From contig RGPS01000006.1 of assembly GCA_010084195.1 (NCBI GenBank), positions 1 to 64,000 of the forward strand: DNA of 64,000 nt, given 5' to 3'. The DNA comes from Terriglobia bacterium (lineage in GTDB: Bacteria > Acidobacteriota > Terriglobia > Bryobacterales > Bryobacteraceae). Position 1 is the first letter of the stretch; each line of letters opens with the position of its first letter. Below the pieces are notes generated by a model, which saw only the letters and a list, made by a program, of their open reading frames with translations, was not told where the DNA came from and did no database searches. The position numbers were made by a program, and so were the translations under genes. Positions 53,896-63,729 of this stretch are shown here, in pieces.

Positions 53896-55206
53896 ATGCA
53901 TTACACCCGCATCTGGCGGCTGGTAGTCCTGAGCGCCTCACTAACCGTTGGAAGCGTGTGCCAAACAAGTCTCCCCGGGAGCGATGAGTCCGGCCCTCCC
54001 CTGATTCGGAACTTCACCCCGAAGAGCTACCACGCCTCTCCCCAAAATTGGGCAGTAGTTCAGGACAGGCGGGGCGTTGTCTATGTCGCCAACACCGATT
54101 GCGTGTTGGAATACGACGGGGTATCCTGGCGACGGATTCCTATAGGTAACAACCTGGTTACCCGATCCCTCGCTGTAGACAGAGCGGGCCGCGTCTTCGT
54201 CGGGGCACAGGGAGACTTCGGCTATCTGGAGCCGGGCTCCGCTGGCACCACCCAATACCATTCCCTGACGAACCAGATACCCGCAACTTCCCGCAAGTTC
54301 AGCGATGTCTGGAGCGTAATCCCCACCGATGGCGGTGTCTACTTCGGCACTTATCAGGGAATTTTCCTTTGGCTGAACCCCAAAGAGAGCATCCGCGTGT
54401 GGAAGCCAAAAGGGCGTTTTGGCCGCTTGATGGCGGCGGGCACTCGACTCTACGTCACCACCGAAGGTACCGGCTTGCATTGGCTCCACGGCGAGAACCT
54501 GGAACCAGTGCCCGGGGGGGGCGAACTGGAGCGAGGCGAAGTCCGCAACATCATGGAAACCCCTGACGGCCTCATGATCGCGACCCAAAAGGGTCTGGTG
54601 ACCATCGAAAACGGAACTGCCCGGAGGCTCGACGGCGGGCTGAAAGACGCTCTCGGGGGCGGCGCAATTTACTCCGCGGCCAGTCTCCGCAGTGGGATGA
54701 TAGCCGTGGCCACTACCCTGTCGGGAATCCTGTTTGCAGATGGCCGGGGAACTCTCCTGCGAAGTATCGGGCAGAACAACGGCCTTCTGGGTAATTCCAC
54801 GACAAGTCTTTATGAAGACCGCGAAGGCGGACTTTGGATCTCCTCCAGTGCAGGCATTGATCGGGCGGATCTGGCAATGACGCGCTTCGCTTCGGGTGAA
54901 GGTCTGGCCGGAGCTGCCTACGGGGTGGTTCGGAATGCGGGAACAGTCTATGCCGGGACAAGCCAGGGGCTGTTTGCTCTCGCCAACAGAAAGGGAGTTC
55001 CGGGGTTCGAGCCGGTAAGAGGCATTCAGGACCCGCTCTTTGCGACACTCCCAACAGCAAACGGACTCGTTGCAGGTGGACAGCGGGGGCTCTACCAGGT
55101 TGCCGGCCAGACGGCGAAGCTGGTGCCGCCAATCACCCATGTTTACGATCTGGCGATGTCGCGAGGCAGTACCGAGCTGCTCTATGCCGCCAGCCGGGGG
55201 GGCTGA
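53896..55206 (+). CDS. Beta-propeller sensor half of a broken adenylate cyclase
   Basis: A 436-residue frame with a signal peptide (RLVVLSASLTVGSVCQ) and repeated Reg_prop-type blades (GVVYVANTDCVLEYDGVSWR, GGVYFGTYQGIF, GGLWISSSAGIDR). The frame ends after a run of seven G (55196-55202); with one extra G it would continue as GLNSFRWKGSGWVPDRSYPSSG, i.e. straight into the next frame. So this is the N-terminal part of one 1000-residue sensor. Confidence 0.82.
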   Translation: MHYTRIWRLVVLSASLTVGSVCQTSLPGSDESGPPLIRNFTPKSYHASPQNWAVVQDRRGVVYVANTDCVLEYDGVSWRRIPIGNNLVTRSLAVDRAGRVFVGAQGDFGYLEPGSAGTTQYHSLTNQIPATSRKFSDVWSVIPTDGGVYFGTYQGIFLWLNPKESIRVWKPKGRFGRLMAAGTRLYVTTEGTGLHWLHGENLEPVPGGGELERGEVRNIMETPDGLMIATQKGLVTIENGTARRLDGGLKDALGGGAIYSAASLRSGMIAVATTLSGILFADGRGTLLRSIGQNNGLLGNSTTSLYEDREGGLWISSSAGIDRADLAMTRFASGEGLAGAAYGVVRNAGTVYAGTSQGLFALANRKGVPGFEPVRGIQDPLFATLPTANGLVAGGQRGLYQVAGQTAKLVPPITHVYDLAMSRGSTELLYAASRGG

Positions 55207-55235
55207 ATTCATTCCGGTGGAAAGGTTCGGGTTGG

Positions 55236-57008
55236 GTGCCTGACCGCTCCTACCCCAGTTCCGGCGAAGAGTTCCGTTCGGTCCTTGAAGATGCGGATGG
55301 GCGAATCTGGGTGGCCACCCCCAAAGACATCCTCCGGATCGACTGGCGACAAGCCGAGGGTCTGGTGCAGAGTTTCGGGATCCCTGCGGGCGTTCCGGCA
55401 GGCTTCAAGAACATTTATCGAATTCGCGGGGAGGTTGTTTTCGCTACTCCGAAAGGCTTGCTGAAGTTTGATCCGGCTGCAGCCAGGTTCGTTCCCTGGA
55501 CCGTCCTCGGGAAGCAGTTCGCCGACGGGTCCCGCCCTGTATCGATCCTTCGTGAGGTGGCCGATGGCCGAGTCTGGATCACCGGCGAGGGGTATCACGG
55601 GGAGTTGCGACCCAGGGCGTCGGGCGGTTGGGATTGGAGATCCATGCCCCTCGGGCGTGCGGATCTGGCTGAATTGTATGCGGTACTACCGGAGGCTGAC
55701 GGTACGGTCTGGGCTGCCGGAACGGATGGGTTTCTGGTACGCTACTCGCCTGCGCAACAACCTCCACCGGTTCCTTTCGGCGCTCTGGTCCGGCGGGTGC
55801 AATCCCAGGCGGGACCGATCGTGTTCGACGGCCTGGGCGCATTGAGGCTGCCACCCGCTGTCAGCTACGAGAATAACTCACTGCGTTTTGAGTTCGCCGC
55901 ACCCTATCTTCAGGACCCTTCAAAAGTGGAGTATCAGGTAAAGCTCGAGGGCGCGGACTCGGCCTGGTCGGCATGGAGTATAGAGGCGCAGAAGGACTAT
56001 ACACACTTATTTGAGAGCGGCTATCGCTTTCTGGTGCGGGCCCGAAATCCGGCGGGAGTCCTGAGTCAGGAAGTTGGCTTCGCTTTTTCTATTCGTCCCC
56101 CGTGGTACCGAACGTGGGTGGCCTATGCCATTTACCTGCTGACGGCGCTCGGGTCGATTTGGGGTCTCTTCAAGTGGCGGATCAACAAGCTGGAAGCGGA
56201 GAAGGCAGAACTGGAGCAGATTGTTGAGGAGCGCACCGTTGAAATCCGTGAACAACGGGACCAAATTCAGGTGGAGCAGGAGAAATCAGAGACGCTGTTG
56301 CTGAATATTCTTCCGACTTCGGTAGCCGAGGAGTTGAAGGTGAGCGGCACGGTGCAGGCGCAGCACTATGACGAGGTCACGGTCTGTTTTACGGATTTCG
56401 CCGGCTTCACGCTGTCGAGTGAGTCGCTGCCAGCCGGGCAACTGGTGTCGGCGTTGCACGAGTATTTCACCTCCTTCGACGAGATTGTGGAAGAGTTCGG
56501 GCTGGAAAAGCTGAAGACGATCGGCGATGCCTACATGCTGGTCAGCGGCTTGCCGAAGCCCCGGGCCGCACATGCGGTGGATGCTGTCCTGGCGGCCCTC
56601 AAGATGGTGGACGTGGTGGAGGAACTGGCCGGGCGCGGGGAGGGTCCTGTGTGGCAGGTTCGGATTGGACTGCACAGCGGACCGGTGGCCGCGGGAGTGG
56701 TGGGGGTGAGGAAGTTTGCCTTCGATATTTGGGGCAACACCGTAAACCTGGCCTCCCGCATGGAATCTTCAGGCTCGGTTGGCCGGGTGAATCTGTCGGA
56801 AAGTACCTGGGCGCTGGTGAAGGATTTCATTGAGTGCGAACCGCGCGGCCATGTGCAAACCAAGGACAAGCGGGATCTACAGATGTATTTCGCGGTCGGG
56901 CTGAAGCCCGAACTGGCGGAAGCCGAGGTATTTGTCCAAAGGTATCGGACTCGATTCGGAGCAGCGCCAGGCTACACGGTTCCAGCCACGAAAAAAGTGG
57001 TACTCTGA
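55236..57008 (+). CDS. Adenylate/guanylate cyclase (class III), C-terminal half
   Basis: A 590-residue frame from GTG 55236. It has further propeller blades, a Y_Y_Y-type Ig domain (SVYENNSLRFEFAAPYLQ region), one membrane helix (YAIYLLTALGSIWGLF), a coiled coil (KLEAEKAELEQIVEERTVEI), and a class III cyclase domain: CFTDFAGFT with the first metal Asp, KTIGDAYMLVSG with the second, and FDIWGNTVNLASRMES with the adenine/ribose-phosphate residues. A signal-linked second messenger output is expected. It is the continuation of 53896-55206. Confidence 0.85.
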   Translation: MPDRSYPSSGEEFRSVLEDADGRIWVATPKDILRIDWRQAEGLVQSFGIPAGVPAGFKNIYRIRGEVVFATPKGLLKFDPAAARFVPWTVLGKQFADGSRPVSILREVADGRVWITGEGYHGELRPRASGGWDWRSMPLGRADLAELYAVLPEADGTVWAAGTDGFLVRYSPAQQPPPVPFGALVRRVQSQAGPIVFDGLGALRLPPAVSYENNSLRFEFAAPYLQDPSKVEYQVKLEGADSAWSAWSIEAQKDYTHLFESGYRFLVRARNPAGVLSQEVGFAFSIRPPWYRTWVAYAIYLLTALGSIWGLFKWRINKLEAEKAELEQIVEERTVEIREQRDQIQVEQEKSETLLLNILPTSVAEELKVSGTVQAQHYDEVTVCFTDFAGFTLSSESLPAGQLVSALHEYFTSFDEIVEEFGLEKLKTIGDAYMLVSGLPKPRAAHAVDAVLAALKMVDVVEELAGRGEGPVWQVRIGLHSGPVAAGVVGVRKFAFDIWGNTVNLASRMESSGSVGRVNLSESTWALVKDFIECEPRGHVQTKDKRDLQMYFAVGLKPELAEAEVFVQRYRTRFGAAPGYTVPATKKVVL

Positions 57009-57026
57009 GTTCACGGAGAAGAGAAG

Positions 57027-57710
57027 ATGAGGATTCTGGCTGCATTATTCACCCTTCTGCCCGTGGCAGCGCTCGCGCAGTCGCGCGGTCCCGGCCTCCC
57101 ACCTCCGGTTGCAGTTCGCTCCGCAGGGGCTTTGGGCGGTAGTTATGCGGGCCAAGGCAGCAGCCGACCGCTGGGGGGCATCGCTCCACCGTCGTACCAG
57201 AGCGGGGCACGACCAGCGCCGACACCGACCCCGAATGGTGGGTATCGCTACTACGGTCCCGTTTACTATGTCCCGAATGTGATTGATGTGGAAAGTGCAG
57301 ATACCTCGCATTCCGCAAACGCCGCCTACCATCCGGCGCGTGAACCTGTGCAGCCTGCGTCATTGGGACGGGCAACTTCGGCGGTCCAGTTCAGTGGTGT
57401 TGCCCCGGCGGCACAACCCCAGACCGTGATTGTGAATCAGTATTTCGGTAAAGACGGTCCGGAGAATACGACAAAGGTGAGTGCCAGCACCTCCACTGGA
57501 GAGGCTTCGGTGGCTCGCGAGTACTACATGATTGCCTACCGGAACCGCAATGTCGTTACGGCGCTGGCTTACTGGCTGGATGGCGACACGCTGCACTACG
57601 TAACGGCTGAGAATGCCCACAACCAGTCCTCGCTGGCCCTGATTGATCTGGAGATGACGACCAGGCTCAATGCGGATCGTGAAGTGCCATTTATAGCCCC
57701 AGGTAAGTAA
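57027..57710 (+). CDS. Secreted Pro/Gly-rich hypothetical protein
   Basis: A 227-residue protein with signal RILAALFTLLPVAALAQ. A Pro/Gly/Ser-rich section (about 20-85) leads to YRYYGPVYYVPNVI, and the C terminus (YYMIAYRNRNVVTALAYWLDGDTLHYVT) looks like a small beta domain common in this phylum. No catalytic site. It starts 18 bp after the cyclase stop. Confidence 0.65.
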   Translation: MRILAALFTLLPVAALAQSRGPGLPPPVAVRSAGALGGSYAGQGSSRPLGGIAPPSYQSGARPAPTPTPNGGYRYYGPVYYVPNVIDVESADTSHSANAAYHPAREPVQPASLGRATSAVQFSGVAPAAQPQTVIVNQYFGKDGPENTTKVSASTSTGEASVAREYYMIAYRNRNVVTALAYWLDGDTLHYVTAENAHNQSSLALIDLEMTTRLNADREVPFIAPGK

Positions 57711-57711
57711 T

Positions 57712-58029
57712 TTACCTTGTCGGCATGGAATCCGCCGCAAGCATTTCCACCGCGTTCCCGGCGGGATCGTAAATATAGCAGGATCTTGTGCCATCGCGGT
57801 GGGTCTTCAGTTCGCCATATTTTTCCGCGTCGTCGGTGACAAAACCAAGATGGCCGGGGTGTTGGCCGGGCATCACAAGCGCGATCCCGGTGTTGGCGAA
57901 TTTCAACATGGCCCAACTGGCGTCCTGATACGTTACCTCGCACCTCATGTTGGTGGTGTACCAATCGACGGCTGCAGCGATATCGGGGACAACAACAGCG
58001 ACATGATCCAGCCGATCCAGTTCGTTCAT
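57712..58029 (-). CDS. VOC-family (glyoxalase-like) protein
   Basis: A 105-residue vicinal oxygen chelate module: LDHVAVVVPDIAAAVDWYTTN, IALVMPGQHPGHLGFVTDD and IYDPAGNAVEML. H9 and a C-terminal Glu are the expected metal ligands of the fold. The short length suggests it dimerises to make an active site. Substrate is unknown. Confidence 0.8.
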   Translation of the reverse strand: MNELDRLDHVAVVVPDIAAAVDWYTTNMRCEVTYQDASWAMLKFANTGIALVMPGQHPGHLGFVTDDAEKYGELKTHRDGTRSCYIYDPAGNAVEMLAADSMPTR

Positions 58030-58050
58030 ACTTCCATCTTAGAGCCGTTG

Positions 58051-58509
58051 TCAAGCCACATAGTGCGCGAACTCACGCCAGGACCCGGCTTTGTTCCGGA
58101 CGAAATCGGCAATCTCGACTTCGCCACCGGTGCGGACACTATAGACGGACTTTCCGATGGGCACGCCAGGCTGCCCCCACTCCACGACGATGTTGTCGCC
58201 GTCCGCCGTCCAGGTTATCGAATAGACCGCTCCGTTGGTGTCGTGCCAGGTCCCCTGCCCCGCTGGGTACATGGCGTGACCGGCGAACAAACTCTTTCGG
58301 GAATCGGGGTCGCTGACCTCGAAGTCGAGCGAGACGAATTTCCCGGCCAGGGTGCGTTTCCATTGCAGTTGAATAGCTGCGGGCTTGCCCCAAAGCGTGC
58401 CGGAACCAGCCCACATACCGAGGAATGGGTCAAAGGCGGTAAGTTCGGCGGTGATGGCGGGCTGGGCGGCAAGCAGGCAGAACATGACGGCAGGCAGAAG
58501 GTGATTCAC
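58051..58509 (-). CDS. Secreted lipocalin-like hypothetical protein
   Basis: A 152-residue protein with signal LLPAVMFCLLAAQPAITA and AFDPFLGMWAGSGTLWGKP, typical of a DUF1579-like beta barrel. Its start overlaps the end of the decayed sigma factor gene. The ligand is unknown. Confidence 0.65.
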   Translation of the reverse strand: MNHLLPAVMFCLLAAQPAITAELTAFDPFLGMWAGSGTLWGKPAAIQLQWKRTLAGKFVSLDFEVSDPDSRKSLFAGHAMYPAGQGTWHDTNGAVYSITWTADGDNIVVEWGQPGVPIGKSVYSVRTGGEVEIADFVRNKAGSWREFAHYVA

Positions 58510-59695
58510 AGGTCCTTTCGTAGTGCTTCGAGGCGGTTCCTGAGGTAGGAGGCCTCCACGGGGTTGGTCACGAGCGCCAGCGCCCGGGTGTAGGCAGTGG
58601 CGGCATTTTCCACTTCCTGCAGCCGACAGAACAGATCTGCGCGAGCCGCATGGAACAGGTAGTATTCGTCGAGCCCCTGAATCCCGTCCATCAGGTCCAG
58701 CCCGGCACGCGGTCCGTTGGCCATGGCAACCGCGGCGGCGCGGTTGAGTTCTACCACCGGGGTTGACTGCAGTTGTCCATAGAGCACCGCGATGGCGTCT
58801 CAGTCTGTTGCCTCAGGGGTAAGAGCGCGCGCGTACTGCGCGGCAATTCGGGCTTCGATTTCATAGCGCCCGGTGGCCGGAAGCCGGGCCACCAAAGCGA
58901 CCCCTTCTGCCATCTGAGCATGGTTCCAGAGCATACGGTCCTGGTGATCAAGCGTGATCAGCTCGCCATCGGGTCCCAGCCGGGCGGCACGACGGGAGTC
59001 CTGCAACAAAAGGAGCGCGAGCAGAGCGCAATTGCCGGAATCCTGTGGCATGAGCCGGGAGAGAATGCGGGCCAGTCGGATCGCTTCTGCGCACAGATCC
59101 CCCCGAATGAGCCCCGGATGAGTGGAAGAAGAATAGCCTTCGGTGAAGATCAGGTAGATGACCGATTGCACGGAGGCAAGACGCTCGGGCGGCATTTCCA
59201 GAGGGGGAACCCGGCAGGGGATACCTGCATCGCGAATCTTGCGCTTCGCCCGAACCAGGCGCGGGGCCAGAGTAGCCTCGGGAAGCAGGAAGGCGCGCGC
59301 AATCTCGGGAGTGGTGAGGCCCCCAGTGTGCGGAGAGTCAGGGCAATGCGGGCATCCTGATTCAGCACCGGGTGGCAGCAGGTAAAGAGGAGTCTCAGAC
59401 GGTCATCGGGCATGGACTCCTCTTCTGCAAGGGCAGGCTCAGAAACTGCGGGGATGATGTTTTCTACAGCTGGAGGCAACAACTCTGTAAAGCTCGCACG
59501 GCGGCGGGCATCGATAGCCTGCCGCCGCGCGACCGTCGCCAGCCACGCTCCGGGATTCCTGGGGATACCGGTCTGGGGCCAGACCTTCAGCGCCTTCAGG
59601 AACGCATCCTGGAGAACCTCTTCGGCGGCTTCAAATGAACCGGAGATCGGGATCATGGAGGCGAGTACGCGCCCGGACTCTTCCCGGAAGACAGT
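58506..59695 (-). pseudogene. ECF sigma factor (ECF42/SigJ-like), decayed
   Basis: Homology starts at TVFREESGRVLASMIPISGS (sigma2), continues to LLFTCCHPVLNQDARIALTL, then needs a frame change at a C5/G5 run (59320-59324) to read GGLTTPEIARAFLLPEATLA, and passes an in-frame TGA at 58800 where a Trp is expected (ATD-stop-DAIAVLYGQLQ). The TPR tail (AADLFCRLQEVENAATAYTR) is intact. The N-terminal part is missing as well. These are several independent lesions. Confidence 0.78.
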
Positions 59696-59701
59696 CTAGA
59701 T

Positions 59702-60011
59702 CGCAAGCGCCGGGAATCTTCGCTGCCAGCGAGATGGCTTCATCCAGGTCCTTGCAGTTCAGAAGATAGAAGCCACCCAGCTGCTCCCTGGTTTCGGCGA
59801 AAGGACCATCAGTAGTCAATGTGGCGCCATCCCGAACACGAACGGTGGTGGCGGTTTGGGTAGGCTGCAGAGGTGCCCACGTGACGTAATTGCCGCCGGT
59901 CTTCACGCCCTCAGTGAATGTATAGTACTCGCCCATCACGGCTTTCATCTCGGCGGGGGGCAGCTACGCTTCCGGCACCTCATCGGTATAAATCAACATT
60001 GCGTATTGCAT
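59702..60011 (-). pseudogene. YCII/DGPF-domain protein, decayed
   Basis: The frame begins MQYAMLIYTDEVPEA, then an in-frame TAG, and continues KAVMGEYYTFTEGVKTGG with the hallmark TTDGPFAETREQLGGFYLLN. It loses its C terminus where the sigma factor relic begins. Such proteins pair with ECF42 sigma factors; here both are broken. Confidence 0.78.
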
Positions 60012-60079
60012 CGAATAGGTGATCCTTTCACTCTTACGACGAACGAGACTCGCAAAATCGACAGGCGGCGAAAAATATT

Positions 60080-60913
60080 TTAGAGAACGGCGACGAAGCC
60101 TTCCCAGGCGGCAATGGCGTTTTCGAAGTGCATGCGGGCATCTTCGGCGATACGCATCATGGCCTGGTCATCGTGAACCGGGTCGTGGTGGAAGAGGAAC
60201 AAGCGACGGGCACCGGCTTCTCTCGCTACCTGGACTGCATTGAGCCACGTGCTGTGGCCCCAGCCTCGATGGGTCTCATATTCCGCCGGGGTGTACTGGG
60301 AGTCGCAGATCAGAATATCGGCCCCCTCAGCAGCTTTGCGCAGATTTTCATCGCACCTTGGGTCGCCGTGTTCGTAATCCGTGGCATAAACGATAACGGC
60401 ATCGCCTACTTCCACTCGGTAACCAGTCGCCCCCTGGGGGTGGTTCAGGTCGAAGGGAATGATGCGGGCCGAACCCAACTCAATCACTTCATTCCGGTTG
60501 ATGGTGCGGAAGTTTCGCTGGGCAGCCACCTGATCGAACTTCACCGGGAAATATGGTTGAGCCATCTGGCCTTCCAGAGTTTCCTGCAGGGGCCGCCCCT
60601 GAATGCCGGAGTAGAACGACAACTCGTTTTTCGGGCCATAAATGGGCGCAAAGAAGGGAATACCCTGGATATGGTCCCAGTGGAAGTGAGTGAGGAAGAT
60701 GTGAGCCTGAATGTTTTTGCCTTCCGCTTCCTTCATCAGGTTCTGGCCCAGATTACGGATGCCGCTGCCGGCATCCAGAATAATGCACTGGTCGTCGGCA
60801 GTGCGGATTTCGACGCAGGAAGTGTTGCCACCGAAAGTCAGGTTTTCAATAGTTGGGGTCGGGGTAGAACCACGGACGCCCCAGAATCGGAGTCGAGCAC
60901 TTGCGTCAGCCAT
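60080..60913 (-). CDS. MBL-fold metallo-hydrolase
   Basis: A 277-residue cytoplasmic protein with the metallo-beta-lactamase motif THFHWDH, an upstream ILDAGSGIRNLG and downstream DLNHPQGATGYRVEVGD, YATDYEHGDPRC and GWGHSTWLNAVQVA. The layout is like phosphodiesterase-type MBL proteins (PhnP-like or RNase Z-like). Its start overlaps the caspase-TPR stop (TGATG). Confidence 0.88.
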   Translation of the reverse strand: MADASARLRFWGVRGSTPTPTIENLTFGGNTSCVEIRTADDQCIILDAGSGIRNLGQNLMKEAEGKNIQAHIFLTHFHWDHIQGIPFFAPIYGPKNELSFYSGIQGRPLQETLEGQMAQPYFPVKFDQVAAQRNFRTINRNEVIELGSARIIPFDLNHPQGATGYRVEVGDAVIVYATDYEHGDPRCDENLRKAAEGADILICDSQYTPAEYETHRGWGHSTWLNAVQVAREAGARRLFLFHHDPVHDDQAMMRIAEDARMHFENAIAAWEGFVAVL

Positions 60914-63699
60914 CAGAATGCCATTTTCGCCCGAATACGCTTGCGGGCGGCCTTATCTTCCTCTAGTTTGAGCGCTTCGGTATAAGCCGTGCGCGATTGA
61001 TCGGACTGTTTCAGGGCCCGGTGCGCGTCACCGGCTTGTTCCCATAATGACCCGTTACCTGATTCTACCTTGAGCGCTGCCTGTAATTGCTCCAGGCCCG
61101 CTTCAGGCTGGTTCGCCTTCAGGAATTGTGCGGCGAGAGCGATTCTGGCGCCGATGTACTCGGGGCGGGCTGCAATCACCATGCGGTACTCGGCGATGGC
61201 GCCGGCGGCATCGCCACGCTTGCCAAGAAGTTCAGCCAGCGCGAGGCGGGACGGCAGAAAATCAGGTTTTTCGGCCAGATTTTGCTTCCACAGCGGAATC
61301 GCTTCGGCGTCGCGATCTTTGATTCCGGAGAGCAGCAGGGCCAGATTGTGGCGCGTCGGTACAGGGTTGGAATTCTTCGCCAGAGCCCCACGGTAGAGCT
61401 TTTCAGCATCGGCAATACGCCCCTGCTGGGATTTCAGCGAGCCGAGAGCGTTGAGAGGTTCGGGGGAGTCCGGCGCCAGTTCTGCGGCGCGGCGGTAAGC
61501 AACTTCAGCCTCCCGGCGGCGATTGGTCCGCTGGTAGATGAGGCCGAGGTTATAGGGGAGGTACGCATACTGCGGCGTGACCTTCATGGCCTGCTGGTAC
61601 GCACGAACGGCACCTTCGGTATCGCCCGATTCCACGTAGGCCAGAGCCAGGTTGTGCAGAGGGTAAGACCAGTTCGGGGCCAGACGCGCGGCATCCTGGA
61701 ACGCAGGAATGGATTTTGTGAATGCAGCCTGTTCGAGGTAGGCGATGCCGAGAGCGTTGTAGCCATAGGCCTCACCTGGATCAATACGGACCGATTTTTC
61801 CAGAAGGTCGGCTGCACCCACGAAGTTCTTGTCGAAGAGCATGGCGCGTCCGGCGAAGAAATTGTCGCGTCCCTGCAGATAGAGCGACTCCGGGGTCAGG
61901 CGCATCGCAGCTTCCATATAGCTGGAGCCGGAGTCGAAGTCGGTCTTGGTTTGGGGATTCTGGTCGCCTGCCAGATAGCGGAGCAGCACCTGCTGTGCCA
62001 TGTTTTCGAGCGCGACACGGAGGGAATTTTCCTGCATCTGGGCCAGTGAGGGCGTCATTTCGCCACGAAGCTTGCCGAGCATATCGAAAGCGCTGCCCTG
62101 GTCACCAGGCAGAAGTTTCTTGTCGCGAATGGCCGCCTGAAAGGTTTCGATGTCCCGTCTCGCTTCGTCGCTCAGGGGAAGGTCATCGGCGGCGGAGGCA
62201 ATGAAAAGGGGGCCACCATTCCGGGAGTCATACAGGGATTTGAAGCGGGTGATATTGATACCGGCACGGGAAACGTCAGACAACTTCGTGGCGTTTTCCA
62301 TGTTGCCAAAATCGCGGGGGTGCTGCTTGTTGCCGGACTTGCCGGGAACGTCGGTGCGCACGAAGTCGATCAATTCCCCCGCGGAGACGGATTTGTCTTT
62401 GTTTTCATCACCCTGGCCTCCGAGGGCTTGGAGGATCGAGTAAGTAAACGCTCCGTGACCGCCACCAAACTGGGTTCCTTCAGCAGAAACTTCCTTCGGG
62501 CGGGTGGCCATCAAGCCGAGCATTTCACCCGGTGCTTCACCGAGTTTTTCGACGACGGCAGCCATCGAAGCTGGTTTCGTGTTGCCGATGGTGGTGGCGC
62601 GGCAGACATCGGCCAGCAGGACGACGCGGCCCACCTGGGAAAGCTCTTCTTCCACCAGCTTTTGGAGTTCGGCCATGGGGAGCGCGGTAGTGGAAAGGTC
62701 CTGGGGGTCGCTGTCGTAGGTGACGAGATAGGCCCCACGAGTATCGACCGTGCCATGCCCCGCAAGGAGGATGAAAACGGTATCTTTCTTACCCGGACGG
62801 GATTTCAGGAAGGTCTGAAAGGCGTTGCGAAGAGCTGCGGTAGTGGCCTGTTCATCGCTGAGGATCATCATCTGGTCAGGCGGCACCGCACCGCCGGCTT
62901 TGCTGGCGAGGAAATCACCGAAGGACTTGGCGTCGGCACCAGGGAACTGGAGCCAGAGATCCTGGGGCAGCTTCTGGTACTTGCCGATACCGACAATCAT
63001 GGCAAAAGTTTTGGCGTCCGGCGAAATGGCGGCAGCTTTGATGGCAGCTTCAGTAGCCAGGTGCTCTTCGAGTTCAAAGATGCGACCACGGATCCAGACG
63101 GCATCGGCCCAAATGACGGAGGCCTTACGGTAGGCGAGGAGCGCGTTGGATTCCAGCTTGGCACGCTCGAAGACGGTCGCTTCTTCAACCCAGGCCTGAG
63201 CGTCGTTCGGGTCGGCCTTCAGCGCAGCTTCGAGGGGGGCCAGTTGGGCCTTGACGGCGTCCGGCAGCTGGTCAAAAGCGATGACATCTCCTTCCGGCTT
63301 GGCGAGGCCGCGCGTCATGCTGACCCCGTAGTGTTGCTGCGAAGCGACGGCCACACGGACGACGGTGGGGAGGAAGCAGGTATTGATAGGTTTTGCGACG
63401 CCGGTCTTGCCGCTGCGGACCTTGAGAGCTTTGGTGTCGAGCAGAACATCACTGCCCGCTTCGAGGGTGTTCGAGGTCTTGGTGGGGCAGTACAGGAAAG
63501 ACGCAGTTGCGCCTTCGGACTTCAGGGAGTCGCCCGAGAAAAGGATGTCTCCCGAACGGGCGGCAAGCGGGGTCGCGGTCTTCGCACGGAGGACTTTACT
63601 GCCACCTGCGGCGAGGATTAACCCAACGGGTTCCTCTTTCGGAGTATCGGCGCTCAGTGATAACGCGGCCAGAGCGATTCCAACGACTACTTTTCTCAT
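60913..63699 (-). CDS. Secreted caspase-like (C14) protease with TPR tail
   Basis: A 928-residue protein with signal VVVGIALAALSLSA. Residues 30-105 look like a FecR-type sensory barrel. From ~230 a caspase fold begins (FAMIVGIGKYQKLPQ) with His315 in LLAGHGT and Cys366 in LADVCRA. ENKDKSVSAGEL is an EF-hand-like loop. The C-terminal third is TPR: LGIAYLEQAAFTKSIPAFQ and LGLIYQRTNRRREAEVAYR. It could act as a secreted regulatory protease. It is translationally coupled to the MBL hydrolase. Confidence 0.85.
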   Translation of the reverse strand: MRKVVVGIALAALSLSADTPKEEPVGLILAAGGSKVLRAKTATPLAARSGDILFSGDSLKSEGATASFLYCPTKTSNTLEAGSDVLLDTKALKVRSGKTGVAKPINTCFLPTVVRVAVASQQHYGVSMTRGLAKPEGDVIAFDQLPDAVKAQLAPLEAALKADPNDAQAWVEEATVFERAKLESNALLAYRKASVIWADAVWIRGRIFELEEHLATEAAIKAAAISPDAKTFAMIVGIGKYQKLPQDLWLQFPGADAKSFGDFLASKAGGAVPPDQMMILSDEQATTAALRNAFQTFLKSRPGKKDTVFILLAGHGTVDTRGAYLVTYDSDPQDLSTTALPMAELQKLVEEELSQVGRVVLLADVCRATTIGNTKPASMAAVVEKLGEAPGEMLGLMATRPKEVSAEGTQFGGGHGAFTYSILQALGGQGDENKDKSVSAGELIDFVRTDVPGKSGNKQHPRDFGNMENATKLSDVSRAGINITRFKSLYDSRNGGPLFIASAADDLPLSDEARRDIETFQAAIRDKKLLPGDQGSAFDMLGKLRGEMTPSLAQMQENSLRVALENMAQQVLLRYLAGDQNPQTKTDFDSGSSYMEAAMRLTPESLYLQGRDNFFAGRAMLFDKNFVGAADLLEKSVRIDPGEAYGYNALGIAYLEQAAFTKSIPAFQDAARLAPNWSYPLHNLALAYVESGDTEGAVRAYQQAMKVTPQYAYLPYNLGLIYQRTNRRREAEVAYRRAAELAPDSPEPLNALGSLKSQQGRIADAEKLYRGALAKNSNPVPTRHNLALLLSGIKDRDAEAIPLWKQNLAEKPDFLPSRLALAELLGKRGDAAGAIAEYRMVIAARPEYIGARIALAAQFLKANQPEAGLEQLQAALKVESGNGSLWEQAGDAHRALKQSDQSRTAYTEALKLEEDKAARKRIRAKMAF

Positions 63700-63729
63700 G
63701 ATCCTCCCCGCTTCAATTCCCAGTGTCGC

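Noticed and set aside
58800-58802. TGA read as Trp
   Set aside because: TGA ends many intact genes here, as in the ATGA overlaps, so recoding is unlikely; decay fits better.
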